The translations under genes were made by a program, and so were the position numbers. The notes below the pieces were generated by a model. The model had not been told where the DNA came from. It did no database searches and saw only the letters and a program-made list of their open reading frames with translations. Below are positions 26,129 to 36,281 of a stretch of DNA of 64,000 nt, in pieces. The DNA is taken from positions 62,001 to 126,000 of the forward strand of contig NZ_PSTZ01000010.1 in the NCBI RefSeq assembly GCF_002931555.1. Reading direction: 5' to 3'. The number at the start of each line of letters is the position of its first letter. Position 1 is the stretch's first letter. This DNA comes from Pseudoclavibacter sp. RFBB5 (lineage in GTDB: Bacteria > Actinomycetota > Actinomycetes > Actinomycetales > Microbacteriaceae).

Positions 26129-27214
26129 TCAGTTGGCGCCCGTCGGCGACGACGGCGACTCGACGACGATCTCGCCGGCCACGATCTTCGCCTTCAGATC
26201 CTCGACCTCGGCCTTCAGCTCGGCGGGGATCTTCGAGTCCCAGTCGTGGAAGGAGGAGAGCCCGACTCCGTCGTTCCCGAGCGTGCCGACGTTGTTGCCC
26301 GGCTCGAAGGTGCCATCGATGTCTGAGCCGATGACGCCGAGGATGGCCGGCTCCATCCGCTTCTCGACCGTCGTCACGAGCAGGGGGCGGTACTCCTCGC
26401 CGAGGAGCTCGTAGCCGTCGGAGTCGACCCAGATGATGCCGACGTCGCCGGCCGCGAGCGCTGCCGCAGCGGCGCCTTCACCGGCCTGGGCTGCGACGGG
26501 CATGATGATGTCTGCCCCCTGCGAGATGAGCCCCTGCGCCGTCGTCTGCGCCGCGTTCGTGTTGGTGAAGTCGTCCGTGAACGAGCCCTGCTGCGTCTTG
26601 GGATCCCAGCCGACGACACGCACCGACGCGCCCTTGGCGGTGTTGTACTGCTCGACGCCCGCCGCGAAGCCGTCCATGAACACGGTCACGGGTGGCTGGT
26701 TGCCGCCGCCGAAGGTGCCGACGACGCCCGTCTGGCTGACGCCAGCCGCGAGGTACCCGGCCAGGAACGCCGCTTGCGCGGTGTCGTGCACGATCGAGGC
26801 CACGTTCGGCCCCTCGACGACCTCGTCGACGACCGAGTACGTGATGTCGGGGTTCGCCTCGGCGGACGCCCTGGTCGCGTCGGCGAGCTCCCACCCGACC
26901 GTCACGATGTAGTCGCAGCCCTCGCCGACCATGGTCTCGAGGTTCGTCTCGTAGTCGGCCTGCGACTGCGAGACGGTCTCCCGCATCTCCACGCCGTACT
27001 CCTCCTGCGCCGCCTCGAGCGACTCGAAGACGGCCTGATTGAACGAGCGGTCCTGGATGTTGCCGCTGTTCGCGACCATGCACGCGAGGTAGTCGCTGCC
27101 AGCGCCCGCCGCATCCGTCGAGCCCGGGGCCTCCGGTGGAGCCTGGCAGGCGGTCAGGGCGAGGGTGGCGACGGCGAGGGCACCGAAGGCGCCTGGGATG
27201 CGAGAGCGAGACAT
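26129..27214 (-). CDS. Bmp-family nucleoside-binding lipoprotein 2
   Basis: A second 361-residue paralogue of the same family, exactly the same length as the first but clearly diverged. Lipobox LALTAC, then YLACMVANSGNIQDRSFNQAV (usual DDRSFN has become QDRSFN) and FMDGFAAGVEQYN. It probably feeds the same importer with a different ligand range. It has its own leaderless promoter, so the two binding proteins can be expressed separately. Divergence in the opening ligand-contact loop (GGFDD versus GNIQD) supports a different specificity. Confidence 0.9.
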   Translation of the reverse strand: MSRSRIPGAFGALAVATLALTACQAPPEAPGSTDAAGAGSDYLACMVANSGNIQDRSFNQAVFESLEAAQEEYGVEMRETVSQSQADYETNLETMVGEGCDYIVTVGWELADATRASAEANPDITYSVVDEVVEGPNVASIVHDTAQAAFLAGYLAAGVSQTGVVGTFGGGNQPPVTVFMDGFAAGVEQYNTAKGASVRVVGWDPKTQQGSFTDDFTNTNAAQTTAQGLISQGADIIMPVAAQAGEGAAAAALAAGDVGIIWVDSDGYELLGEEYRPLLVTTVEKRMEPAILGVIGSDIDGTFEPGNNVGTLGNDGVGLSSFHDWDSKIPAELKAEVEDLKAKIVAGEIVVESPSSPTGAN

Positions 27215-27220
27215 GCCGGA

Positions 27221-27226
27221 AGAGTA
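27221..27226 (-). promoter_or_regulatory. -10 element of lipoprotein 2
   Basis: TACTCT on the minus strand ends 6 nt before ATG 27214. Confidence 0.5.
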
Positions 27227-27250
27227 GTGGGAGCCGCGCCCAGACCGCTA

Positions 27251-27286
27251 CGCGCGTGCACGGATCGTTGTGACCGTGCACGCGCG
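27251..27286 (-). terminator. Hairpin terminator after mannose-1-phosphate guanylyltransferase
   Basis: CGCGCGTGCACGG (27251-27263) and CCGTGCACGCGCG (27274-27286) form a perfect 13-bp stem with a 10-nt loop, 19 nt past the stop. Confidence 0.75.
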
Positions 27287-27305
27287 CAGAGGAGCGGGAG
27301 GCGGA

Positions 27306-28418
27306 CTACAGGACTTCCGGGCGCCTCGACTCCTTGATCTCGGCGACCAGCTGCTTCACCTTCTGCGCGTTGGCCGCGGTCGTGACGAGCAGCGCATCCG
27401 GCGTATCGACGACGACGATGTCCTTGATGCCGGCGATGGCGACGACTCGGTCGGTGTGGTTGACGATGAGCCCGGAGCCGTCGACGACGACGACGTTGCT
27501 CTCGTCGCCGTGCACCGTCACGCCGTTGCCGTTGGTGCTCTTGCGGAGTCGGCTCACCGCTGCGAAGTCACCCACGTCGTCCCACTGGAAGTAGCCGGGG
27601 ATGACGGCGAGCTCACCGCGCGCGGCGGCCGGCTCGGCCACCGTGTAGTCGATGGCGATCTTCTCGAGGCCGGGCCAGACGCGCGCCGTGACCTCGGCCT
27701 GCTGCTCGGTGCCCCAGGCATCGGCGATCTCGTTGATGCCGGCGGCCAGGACCGGGTTCGACTCGGCGAGCGCCTCCATGAGGCGGTCGACGCGCGCGAA
27801 GAACATGCCGGCGTTCCACAGGTACTCGCCAGACGCCAGGTAGCGGCGCGCGGTCGCCTCCTTGGGCTTCTCGACGAACGCGTCGACCTTGCGGGCGCTC
27901 GGTGCGGCTGGGATCTTGAGCGGCTTGCCCGCTCGGATGTAGCCGAATGCGGTCGACGGCTCGATGGGCTGGATGCCGATCGTCACGATGACGCCGGCGT
28001 CGGCAGCCTCGACGGCCTCGCGCACCGCAGCGGCGAAGCGGTCGGTTGCGCCGATGAGGTGGTCAGCGGCGAAGGAGCCGATGATGGCGTCTGGCACACG
28101 GCGCTGCAGGATCGCGGCGGCGAGGCCGATCGCCGCCGTCGATTCCCGCCCCTCGCTCTCGAGGACGATGTTCTCCTCGATGAGCTCGGGAAGCTGCGCG
28201 CGCACCTCCTTCGCGTGCGCCTCACCCGTCACGACGAGCAGCCGGTCTTCAGCGCACAGCGGCGCGAGCCGGTCCCAGGTCGCCCTGAGCAGGGTCGAGC
28301 CGTTTCCGACGACGTCGTGGAGGAACTTCGGGGCTTCGGCCCGCGAGAGGGGCCAGAGTCGGGAACCGACGCCTCCCGCTGGGATCACGCCATAGAACCG
28401 ATCGATCGCATCTGCCAT
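27306..28418 (-). CDS. manC: Mannose-1-phosphate guanylyltransferase
   Basis: A 370-residue nucleotidyltransferase making GDP-mannose from GTP and mannose-1-phosphate. The N-terminal pyrophosphorylase loop VIPAGGVGSRLWPLSR is followed by APKFL. A left-handed helix-like C-terminal region ends in LVTTAANAQKVKQLV. The cupin isomerase domain of the long ManC form is missing, so this is the short, single-function type. The start ATG 28418 is supported by a TATGGT hexamer 7 nt ahead. GDP-mannose would supply the divergent glycosyltransferase and the polyprenol-phosphomannose synthase at 45168. Confidence 0.93.
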   Translation of the reverse strand: MADAIDRFYGVIPAGGVGSRLWPLSRAEAPKFLHDVVGNGSTLLRATWDRLAPLCAEDRLLVVTGEAHAKEVRAQLPELIEENIVLESEGRESTAAIGLAAAILQRRVPDAIIGSFAADHLIGATDRFAAAVREAVEAADAGVIVTIGIQPIEPSTAFGYIRAGKPLKIPAAPSARKVDAFVEKPKEATARRYLASGEYLWNAGMFFARVDRLMEALAESNPVLAAGINEIADAWGTEQQAEVTARVWPGLEKIAIDYTVAEPAAARGELAVIPGYFQWDDVGDFAAVSRLRKSTNGNGVTVHGDESNVVVVDGSGLIVNHTDRVVAIAGIKDIVVVDTPDALLVTTAANAQKVKQLVAEIKESRRPEVL

Positions 28419-28425
28419 GCGCAAC

Positions 28426-28431
28426 ACCATA
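28426..28431 (-). promoter_or_regulatory. -10 element of manC
   Basis: TATGGT on the minus strand, 7 nt before ATG 28418. It shares the 124-nt divergent region with the glycosyltransferase promoter. Confidence 0.5.
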
Positions 28432-28530
28432 GGGGAACACTGTCTCCTGCTGGTTTCGGCGTGACGATGCTGTGGATATGTCGTCGGGAACACGTCGCCC
28501 GGAGTTCACCTCGACGCCACGCTGGCCGCC

Positions 28531-28536
28531 TACGTT
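28531..28536 (+). promoter_or_regulatory. -10 element of the GT4 glycosyltransferase
   Basis: TACGTT ends 6 nt before ATG 28543. Confidence 0.5.
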
Positions 28537-28542
28537 CGCGTC

Positions 28543-29688
28543 ATGCGCATCGCGGTCGTCACCGAGAGCTTCCTCCCCACTGTCAACGGCGTGACGAACA
28601 GCGTGTGCAAGGTGCTCGACCACCTCGCACTGCGCGGTCATGAGGCGATAGTCATCACCCCGGCCGCCGGCTCGCCCAGCGAGTATCGCGGCTTTCGGGT
28701 CGTCGAGGAGCCAGCCCTCGACTACCGCCAGTTCCCGGTCGGCCTCCCCTCCCCAAGGGTGGACCGACTGCTCGCCGAGTTCGCGCCCGACATCGTGCAC
28801 GCGGCGAGCCCCCTCTTTCTGGGATCGCAGGCGATCGCCGCCGCGAAGCGACGAGGCATCCCGAGCGTCGCCGTCTTCCAGACCGACGTCGCCGGGTACA
28901 CGAAGCGCAACCGCCTGAGCGCCATGGAGGGCTTCGCCTGGTGGTTCATCCGCTGGCTGCACAACAACGCCGACCTGACGCTCGCGCCGTCGAGCGCGGC
29001 GCTCGGTGATCTGCGTCGCGCGAAGATCACCAACGCCACCCGCTGGGGTCGAGGGGTTGATCTCGAGACCTATCACCCGCGGAACAAGCACGAACAGGCC
29101 GTCCAGAACAGCCGCCGACGGCTTGGCGCCGAGTCGCGCACGATCATCGGCTACGTCGGCCGACTCGCGCCGGAGAAGCAGGTCGAGCGCCTCGCCTCCC
29201 TGCGCGGCCTCGACGGGGTGCAGCTCGTCGTCGTGGGCGATGGGCCTTCCGAACCGAGCATCCGCAAGGCGCTCAAGGGCGTGCCCGTGCACTTCGCCGG
29301 CAGGCTCGGTGGCCGCGACCTGGCTCTGGCCTACGCCAGCTTCGACGTCTTCGTGCACACGGGAACTGAGGAGACGTTCGGCCAGACCATCCAGGAGGCG
29401 CACGCGAGCGGCCTCCCCGTCGTGGCGCCGTACGCCGGTGGGCCGATCGACCTCGTCGAGCACGGCGTCGATGGCTTCCACTTCGATCCGGACCGAGCGG
29501 GCGACCTCGACCTCAGGGGCATGCTCGAGCAGCTCGTCGATTCCCCGGGTCTTCGAGCACGCATGGGCGAGGCGGGCCGGCGGCGCGTGCTCTCCCGTTC
29601 GTGGACGAGCGTCTGCGACGAGCTCCTTGCGCACTACGCTTCCGTCATGACGGATGTGCGGCAGCCGAGCGTTCTGCCCCACGTCTGA
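28543..29688 (+). CDS. GT4-family glycosyltransferase, probably GDP-mannose dependent
   Basis: A 381-residue GT-B enzyme. The N-terminal domain opens RIAVVTESFLPTVNGVTNS, typical of the actinobacterial MgtA/PimB-like mannosyltransferases. The nucleotide-sugar domain carries GYVGRLAPEKQV and the E-x7-E motif within GTEETFGQTIQEAHASGLPV. It likely transfers mannose to a lipid or glycolipid acceptor at the inner face of the membrane. The shared divergent promoter region with manC supports GDP-mannose as donor; the acceptor is unknown. Confidence 0.87.
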   Translation: MRIAVVTESFLPTVNGVTNSVCKVLDHLALRGHEAIVITPAAGSPSEYRGFRVVEEPALDYRQFPVGLPSPRVDRLLAEFAPDIVHAASPLFLGSQAIAAAKRRGIPSVAVFQTDVAGYTKRNRLSAMEGFAWWFIRWLHNNADLTLAPSSAALGDLRRAKITNATRWGRGVDLETYHPRNKHEQAVQNSRRRLGAESRTIIGYVGRLAPEKQVERLASLRGLDGVQLVVVGDGPSEPSIRKALKGVPVHFAGRLGGRDLALAYASFDVFVHTGTEETFGQTIQEAHASGLPVVAPYAGGPIDLVEHGVDGFHFDPDRAGDLDLRGMLEQLVDSPGLRARMGEAGRRRVLSRSWTSVCDELLAHYASVMTDVRQPSVLPHV

Positions 29689-29721
29689 AGGCCAGGTCCT
29701 GGCCACGCGGCCTCGCACGAA

Positions 29722-29737
29722 GGAAGGTATACCTTCC
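29722..29737. promoter_or_regulatory. 16-bp perfect palindrome upstream of the sdh operon
   Basis: GGAAGGTATACCTTCC, with its centre about 42 nt before the predicted transcription start. Its position over the -35 region suggests an operator for sdh control. It could instead end the glycosyltransferase transcript, but the stem is AT-rich at the centre and has no U-tract. Confidence 0.5.
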
Positions 29738-29759
29738 CAGCTGAAAAGCGCGGAAGGCG

Positions 29760-29876
29760 TAGTCTAGGCGGGTATCAACATGCCCAACGCAGTGTAGTTG
29801 GGACCTGCCGCTCATCTTCACCTCCTCGGCGCAAGAGTCCTGAGCGGAGAACGCAACGCGACAGAAGGGCAATCCC
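29760..29876 (+). promoter_or_regulatory. sdh promoter and leader
   Basis: TAGTCT (29760-29765) is the -10 candidate. The ~105-nt leader contains a five-codon frame, MPNAV (29780-29797), overlapping a small hairpin CCCAAC...GTTGGG (29783-29802), and AAGGG seven bases before the sdhC GTG. Whether the tiny frame is translated is unknown. Confidence 0.4.
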
Positions 29877-30311
29877 GTGTCAGCCGTACAGACACCAGCT
29901 CCGGCGGGCTCGACAGCCCCGAAGAAGTCAGCGAAGAAGCCGCATCGCGGCGGCACGCTGTACCGGGGGAACGAGGGCATGTGGTCCTGGGTTCTCCACC
30001 GCATCACCGGCGTCTCCATCTTCTTCTTCCTGATCGTGCACGTGCTCGACACGTCGCTCGTGCGCGTCAGCCCTGAGGCTTACAACGCGGCCATCCACAC
30101 CTACCAGACGCCCATCATGGGCATCGGCGAGGTCGGACTCGTGGCAGCCATCTGCTACCACGCGTTCAACGGCATCCGCATCATCCTCATCGACTTCCTG
30201 CCGGGCGGCGCGAAGTACCAGAAGCTCATGTTCTGGATCGTCATCGGCCTCTGCGTCGTCACGATGATCGGCTTCACGCCCCGCCACCTGATCAACGTGT
30301 TCAGCCACTAG
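29877..30311 (+). CDS. sdhC: Succinate dehydrogenase cytochrome b556 subunit
   Basis: A 144-residue membrane anchor of complex II. A hydrophilic lysine-rich lead of ~35 residues precedes three helices. The family signature HRITGVSIFFFLIVHVLDT and the CYHAFNGIR segment supply quinone/haem contacts. The start is GTG 29877 with AAGGG ahead. First gene of sdhCDAB; the same order follows cdd in M. tuberculosis. Confidence 0.94.
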   Translation: MSAVQTPAPAGSTAPKKSAKKPHRGGTLYRGNEGMWSWVLHRITGVSIFFFLIVHVLDTSLVRVSPEAYNAAIHTYQTPIMGIGEVGLVAAICYHAFNGIRIILIDFLPGGAKYQKLMFWIVIGLCVVTMIGFTPRHLINVFSH

Positions 30312-30323
30312 GAGGGAGCTGCC

Positions 30324-30767
30324 ATGACTATCGAAACCATCGAGTACCCGCGCTCGGCAGCTGCCGCCAAGAACAGCACGAACTGGGAGCGCATCGGATG
30401 GGCGTTCATGCGCGTCTCCGGCGTGCTGCTCGTCATCCTGATCTTCGGCCACCTGTTCACGAACCTCATGGTCGGGCAGGGCGTCGCAGCGATCGACTTC
30501 GCCTTCGTCGCCGGCAAGATGGCCGACCCGTTCTGGGTCGTCTGGGACACGCTCATGCTCGTCCTCGCGTTCATCCACGGTGCCAACGGCATGCGCACGA
30601 TCATCAACGACTACGTGTCGAAGGCCAGCACGCGCCGCGCGCTGCAGGTCACGCTGTTCATCGTCACGACGGTGCTCATCGTCCTCGGCCTCCTGGTGAT
30701 CTACACGTTCGACCCGTGCCCCGCCAACGGCGCCGCCGAGAACCTGCCGAGCTTCTGCCCGGCCTAG
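30324..30767 (+). CDS. sdhD: Succinate dehydrogenase hydrophobic membrane anchor subunit
   Basis: A 147-residue anchor with three transmembrane helices, a haem-side histidine in LIFGHLFTN and another in [16 protein letters not shown] sits shortly before ATG 30324. A cysteine-containing tail (DPCPANG...FCPA) faces the outside in the predicted topology. With SdhC it binds quinone and, usually, haem b. Confidence 0.93.
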   Translation: MTIETIEYPRSAAAAKNSTNWERIGWAFMRVSGVLLVILIFGHLFTNLMVGQGVAAIDFAFVAGKMADPFWVVWDTLMLVLAFIHGANGMRTIINDYVSKASTRRALQVTLFIVTTVLIVLGLLVIYTFDPCPANGAAENLPSFCPA

Positions 30768-30822
30768 CCGCGGCGCTCGGCCACACGACTTCCACCACCT
30801 GAGAAAGAAGAGCCACAGACAT

Positions 30823-32625
<1,803 letters not shown>

Positions 32626-32640
32626 GAAGGGCTTCACAGA

Positions 32641-33402
32641 ATGACTGCTGCAACAACTGAAGCACCCGAGGCGCCCATCGAGGCTCCCAAGCCGTTCACG
32701 GTGACGCTCAACGTCCGCCGCTACAGCCCCGAGACGGACACCGAGCCGTACTGGGAGGCGTTCGACGTCGAGATGTACCCGACCGACCGCATCCTCGACG
32801 CGCTGCACCGCATCAAGTGGGACCAGGACGGCTCGCTCGCGTTCCGTCGCTCCTGCGCGCACGGCATCTGCGGGTCCGATGCCATGCGCATCAACGGCCG
32901 CAACCGCCTCGCCTGCAAGACGCTGGTCAAGGACCTCGACATCTCGAAGCCCATCTACGTCGAGGCCATCAAGGGGCTCCCCCTCGAGAAGGACCTCATC
33001 GTCGACATGGAGCCGTTCTTCGAGGCGTACCGCGAGGTGCAGCCCTTCCTGAAGGCACAGGCAGAGCCCGAGAAGGGCAAGGAGCGCTTCCAGTCGATCG
33101 CCGACCGCGAGCGCTTCGACGACACCACCAAGTGCATCCTCTGCGCCGCGTGCACCACGTCGTGCCCCGTGTTCTGGACCGACGGCCAGTACTTCGGCCC
33201 CGCCGCGATCGTCAACGCGCACCGCTTCATCTTCGACTCCCGTGACGAGGACGCGAAGGTCCGCCTCGACATCCTCAACGACCGCGAGGGCGTCTGGCGC
33301 TGCCGCACGACCTTCAACTGCACCGAGGCCTGCCCCCGCGGCATCCAGGTGACGAAGGCCATCGCCGAGGTCAAGCAGGCCATGCTCAAGGGCCGCGTCT
33401 AA
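32641..33402 (+). CDS. sdhB: Succinate dehydrogenase iron-sulfur subunit
   Basis: A 253-residue electron carrier between FAD and quinone. The [2Fe-2S] cysteines are in RRSCAHGICGSDAM...LACKT. The [4Fe-4S] and [3Fe-4S] ligands are in CILCAACTTSCPVFW and FNCTEACPRGIQ. Last gene of the operon, followed by a long perfect palindrome. Confidence 0.96.
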   Translation: MTAATTEAPEAPIEAPKPFTVTLNVRRYSPETDTEPYWEAFDVEMYPTDRILDALHRIKWDQDGSLAFRRSCAHGICGSDAMRINGRNRLACKTLVKDLDISKPIYVEAIKGLPLEKDLIVDMEPFFEAYREVQPFLKAQAEPEKGKERFQSIADRERFDDTTKCILCAACTTSCPVFWTDGQYFGPAAIVNAHRFIFDSRDEDAKVRLDILNDREGVWRCRTTFNCTEACPRGIQVTKAIAEVKQAMLKGRV

Positions 33403-33415
33403 CCGACGAGCATCC

Positions 33416-33461
33416 ACACGCGAAGAGGGGCAGCCGAATTCGGCTGCCCCTCTTCGCGTGT
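33416..33461. terminator. 46-bp perfect palindrome ending the sdh operon
   Basis: Both 23-bp arms are exact, centred on GAATTC (33436-33441). Stem sequence ACACGCGAAGAGGGGCAGCC and complement. An intrinsic-type terminator starting 14 nt after the sdhB stop, without a U-tract. Being symmetric, it could work on both strands, although both flanking genes are on the plus strand. Confidence 0.85.
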
Positions 33462-33530
33462 CGGCCCGTCACGTCGACGTGACTCTCGCTCCCGAGCGCG
33501 CGCCCTCCACCCTCGACCCACCGCCCCACC

Positions 33531-33536
33531 TAGCCT
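33531..33536 (+). promoter_or_regulatory. -10 element of the first BrkB gene
   Basis: TAGCCT ends 6 nt before ATG 33543. Confidence 0.55.
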
Positions 33537-33542
33537 GCTCCT

Positions 33543-34610
33543 ATGACCACACCCGGCTCACCCCACGAGACCAGCGTCGTCAAGGCGCAGACGGCCCCGG
33601 ATGCGCGGGACCCTCGCAAGCCGGAGGGACTCAAACCGGTTCTCGGCCCAGCCTGGCGGTACATCCTGACGCGCGCCATCCGCGAGTTCCTCCGCGACAA
33701 GAGCACGGTGCTCGCCGCCGCGCTCACGTTCTACATGCTGCTCGGGGTCTTCCCCGCGCTGTTGGCGCTCATGTCGGTCATCGGCCTCTTCGGGCTGACG
33801 GAGGAGGCAGTGTCGTTCATCGATGAGATGTCGACCTACCTGACCGATCCGACCTTCGCGGAGACGCTGCGGAACACGGTCGAGCAGCTCGGCGAGTCCA
33901 GCGGCGCGGGCACTGCGTTCGTGGTCGGTCTGCTCGGCGCCCTCTGGTCGGCGTCCGGGTACGTGAACTGCTTCTCGCACGCCATGAACACGGTCTACGA
34001 GATCGACGAGGGTCGCCCGTTCTGGAAGCTCCGCCCGATCATGATGATCTGGACGATCGTCCTCCTCGTGCTCATGCTGCTGATCTTCGGGATCCTGGCG
34101 CTGTCCGGACCCGTAGCCGCGGCGGTCGGCGGCCTCATCGGCCTCGGCGACGCATCGCTCGCGGTCTGGAGCTTCGCCCGCTGGCCCATCGTCCTCGCTG
34201 TCGTGATCGTGATGATCGCGGTGCTCTTCTACGGAACGCCCAACGTGAGGCTGCCGAAGTTCAAGTGGATGACGCTCGGCGCGTTCATCGCTCTCTTCGT
34301 GACGGTCGTCGCAAGCGGCGGGTTCTTCTTCTACGTCGCGAACTTCAGCAGCTACGAGCGGCTGTACGGCGGCGTCGCCGGAGTCATCATCGCGCTGCTC
34401 TGGCTGTGGATCGTCAACCTCGCTCTGCTCTTCGGCGCGCAGTGCGACGCTGAGATCGAGCGGGTGCGGGAGCTGCGCGGGGGCATCGAGGCTGAGCAGA
34501 GCATCCAGCTGCCGCCGCGCGACACGAAGGCGAGCGCGAAGAGGCTCGAGCAGATCGACAGGGACATCGCGAAGGGTCGCGAGCTGCGAAACGGTGTCGG
34601 GCTCGACTGA
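33543..34610 (+). CDS. YihY/BrkB-family membrane protein (copy 1)
   Basis: A 355-residue polytopic membrane protein. The typical opening RAIREFLRDKSTVLAAALTFYMLLGVFPALLALMSV is followed by SGYVNCFSHAMNTVYE and the final pair of helices LWLWIVNLALLFGAQCDAE, then a charged cytoplasmic tail. Family members were once called RNase BN or BrkB; a transport or envelope role is assumed but unproved. A second, more diverged copy lies at 41926. Probably monocistronic. Confidence 0.88.
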   Translation: MTTPGSPHETSVVKAQTAPDARDPRKPEGLKPVLGPAWRYILTRAIREFLRDKSTVLAAALTFYMLLGVFPALLALMSVIGLFGLTEEAVSFIDEMSTYLTDPTFAETLRNTVEQLGESSGAGTAFVVGLLGALWSASGYVNCFSHAMNTVYEIDEGRPFWKLRPIMMIWTIVLLVLMLLIFGILALSGPVAAAVGGLIGLGDASLAVWSFARWPIVLAVVIVMIAVLFYGTPNVRLPKFKWMTLGAFIALFVTVVASGGFFFYVANFSSYERLYGGVAGVIIALLWLWIVNLALLFGAQCDAEIERVRELRGGIEAEQSIQLPPRDTKASAKRLEQIDRDIAKGRELRNGVGLD

Positions 34611-34730
34611 GCGTCTCCGCGCCGGGATGCCCACCCCGGGGTGACGGTGCGCGCGCGGCGGAGGGAACCCGCGGGGAGACGCCCGACACGGCACCCCGCG
34701 CACGCCTCAGCCGCACAGAGGTCCGCGACC

Positions 34731-34736
34731 TAGAAT
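34731..34736 (+). promoter_or_regulatory. -10 element of the AMP-ligase/ketosynthase pair
   Basis: TAGAAT ends 6 nt before GTG 34743, so the second of two adjacent GTG codons is the likelier leaderless start. Confidence 0.55.
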
Positions 34737-34742
34737 CGTGTG

Positions 34743-36281
34743 GTGCCCATCACTCGCACGCTCATCGACACCGCCGCCCGCTGGCCGAGCCGCACTGCGC
34801 TTGCCGGCGACGGCGATCGCCTCAGCTACAGCGAGCTGTCCCGCTCCTGCGCCCAGGTCCGGGCAGGCGTCGAGACGCTGCTCGGCTCGTCGGAGCCCAT
34901 CGCGAGCGGCGCATCCGCCGCCGAGACCGCCGGCGTGCCGATCGTCGCGCTCTCCCTGTCGCGCGCCTTCGACACCGCGCGCCTTCTGACGGGAGTCATC
35001 AGCTTCCGCGCCGTCGCCGCCGTGCTCGACCCGCTCTGGCCGCTCGAGCACCGACTCGAGATCCTGCGCCGCGTCGAACCGGCGCTCGTCATCACCGACG
35101 ACCCGGAGTTCACCGAGCAGCTGGACGCCGCAGCCTGGGGTGCGACGGTGACGTCGCTGGCGTCGTTCGACCTGGCCGCCGCAGAAGCGCTCGCCAGACG
35201 AGGCGAGGCGGCACCTGGCCCCGAGGTCAGGCCGCGTGACGAGCCCTTCCTGCTGCTCTTCACGTCGGGCACCACCGACCTCCCCAAGGGGTTCCTGCGC
35301 ACGCGCGGCAGCTGGGACCACAACGTCGGCATCAGCCGACGGTACCTCGGCACCGCCGACGGCCGCTCGACGATCGCGCCCGGCCCACTCTCCTACAGCC
35401 TCACGCTGTACGCGCTCGTCGAGGTGCTCGGGACGGGTGGTTCGCTGCACCTGCAGAGCGGATTCGATGCGCGAGCGGCTTCGCGCACCATCGCGGAGGA
35501 GCGCATCGGGCGTTTCGTCGGTGTACCCGCCATGCTGCTCGCCCTCCTCCAAGCAGCACGCCGGAGCGAGCAGTCGCTCGCTTCGCTCGTCGAGGTCATC
35601 ACGGGCGGAGCCAACCAGCCGGAGCACATCCGCAGCGGCTTCGAGGAGGCCGTCCCGACAGCCCACCTGCGCAGCTACTACGGAGCCTCGGAGATCGGGT
35701 TCATCGGGTACAGCGACGAGGGCGACGGCACGAACCTCGCCCCCTTCGCTGGCGTCGAGGTGAGCGTCCGCGATGAAGCCGGGGTCGAGGTGCCGGCTGG
35801 CGAGACCGGCACACTGCACATCCGCGTGGGGTCAGCCGTCGAGCGGTACCTCGCGGCGACAAGCGCAGACCGCATCATGGACGCCGAGGGGTGGGCGAGC
35901 GTCAACGACCTCGCGTCGTTCGAGGACGGGCGCATCCAGCTGCTCGGCCGCGCCGGTGACGTGGCCGTCTCCGGCGGGCACAAGGTGTCGCTCCCCCAGG
36001 TCGAGCGCGCGCTCGCCTCGCTGCCCGGCTGCGAGCAGTGCTGCGCCGTCGCGCTGCCGGACGACACCCTCGGATCGCTCGTGGCGGTGGTGATCGAGGG
36101 TGATCCGGATGCGCTCCCCACCAAGGCGCAGATGCTCGGCCACCTGAGGGCACGGCTCGCGCCCCAGTTCGTGCCGCACCGCCTGTACCGCGTGCAGCTC
36201 CTGCCGCGCACCGCCAGCGGGAAGATCCGCCGCGCGGCGGCTCTCGAGCTCGTCACCTCCGGTGAGGCGGACCGCCTGTGA
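34743..36281 (+). CDS. AMP-dependent acyl/aryl-CoA synthetase or ligase
   Basis: A 512-residue adenylate-forming enzyme that activates a carboxylic acid as acyl-AMP and then, usually, as thioester. The P-loop-like LLLFTSGTTDLPKG (Asp in place of the usual Gly) is near residue 165. YYGASEIGFIG is the adenine/acyl pocket motif, and the hinge region reads GRAGDVAVSGGHKV. The C-terminal catalytic lysine is in LPRTASGKIRR. No carrier domain is attached. The acid is unknown. Its stop overlaps the start of a ketosynthase gene (GTGA), so the two act together, probably initiating a short carbon-chain product. Confidence 0.85.
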   Translation: MPITRTLIDTAARWPSRTALAGDGDRLSYSELSRSCAQVRAGVETLLGSSEPIASGASAAETAGVPIVALSLSRAFDTARLLTGVISFRAVAAVLDPLWPLEHRLEILRRVEPALVITDDPEFTEQLDAAAWGATVTSLASFDLAAAEALARRGEAAPGPEVRPRDEPFLLLFTSGTTDLPKGFLRTRGSWDHNVGISRRYLGTADGRSTIAPGPLSYSLTLYALVEVLGTGGSLHLQSGFDARAASRTIAEERIGRFVGVPAMLLALLQAARRSEQSLASLVEVITGGANQPEHIRSGFEEAVPTAHLRSYYGASEIGFIGYSDEGDGTNLAPFAGVEVSVRDEAGVEVPAGETGTLHIRVGSAVERYLAATSADRIMDAEGWASVNDLASFEDGRIQLLGRAGDVAVSGGHKVSLPQVERALASLPGCEQCCAVALPDDTLGSLVAVVIEGDPDALPTKAQMLGHLRARLAPQFVPHRLYRVQLLPRTASGKIRRAAALELVTSGEADRL

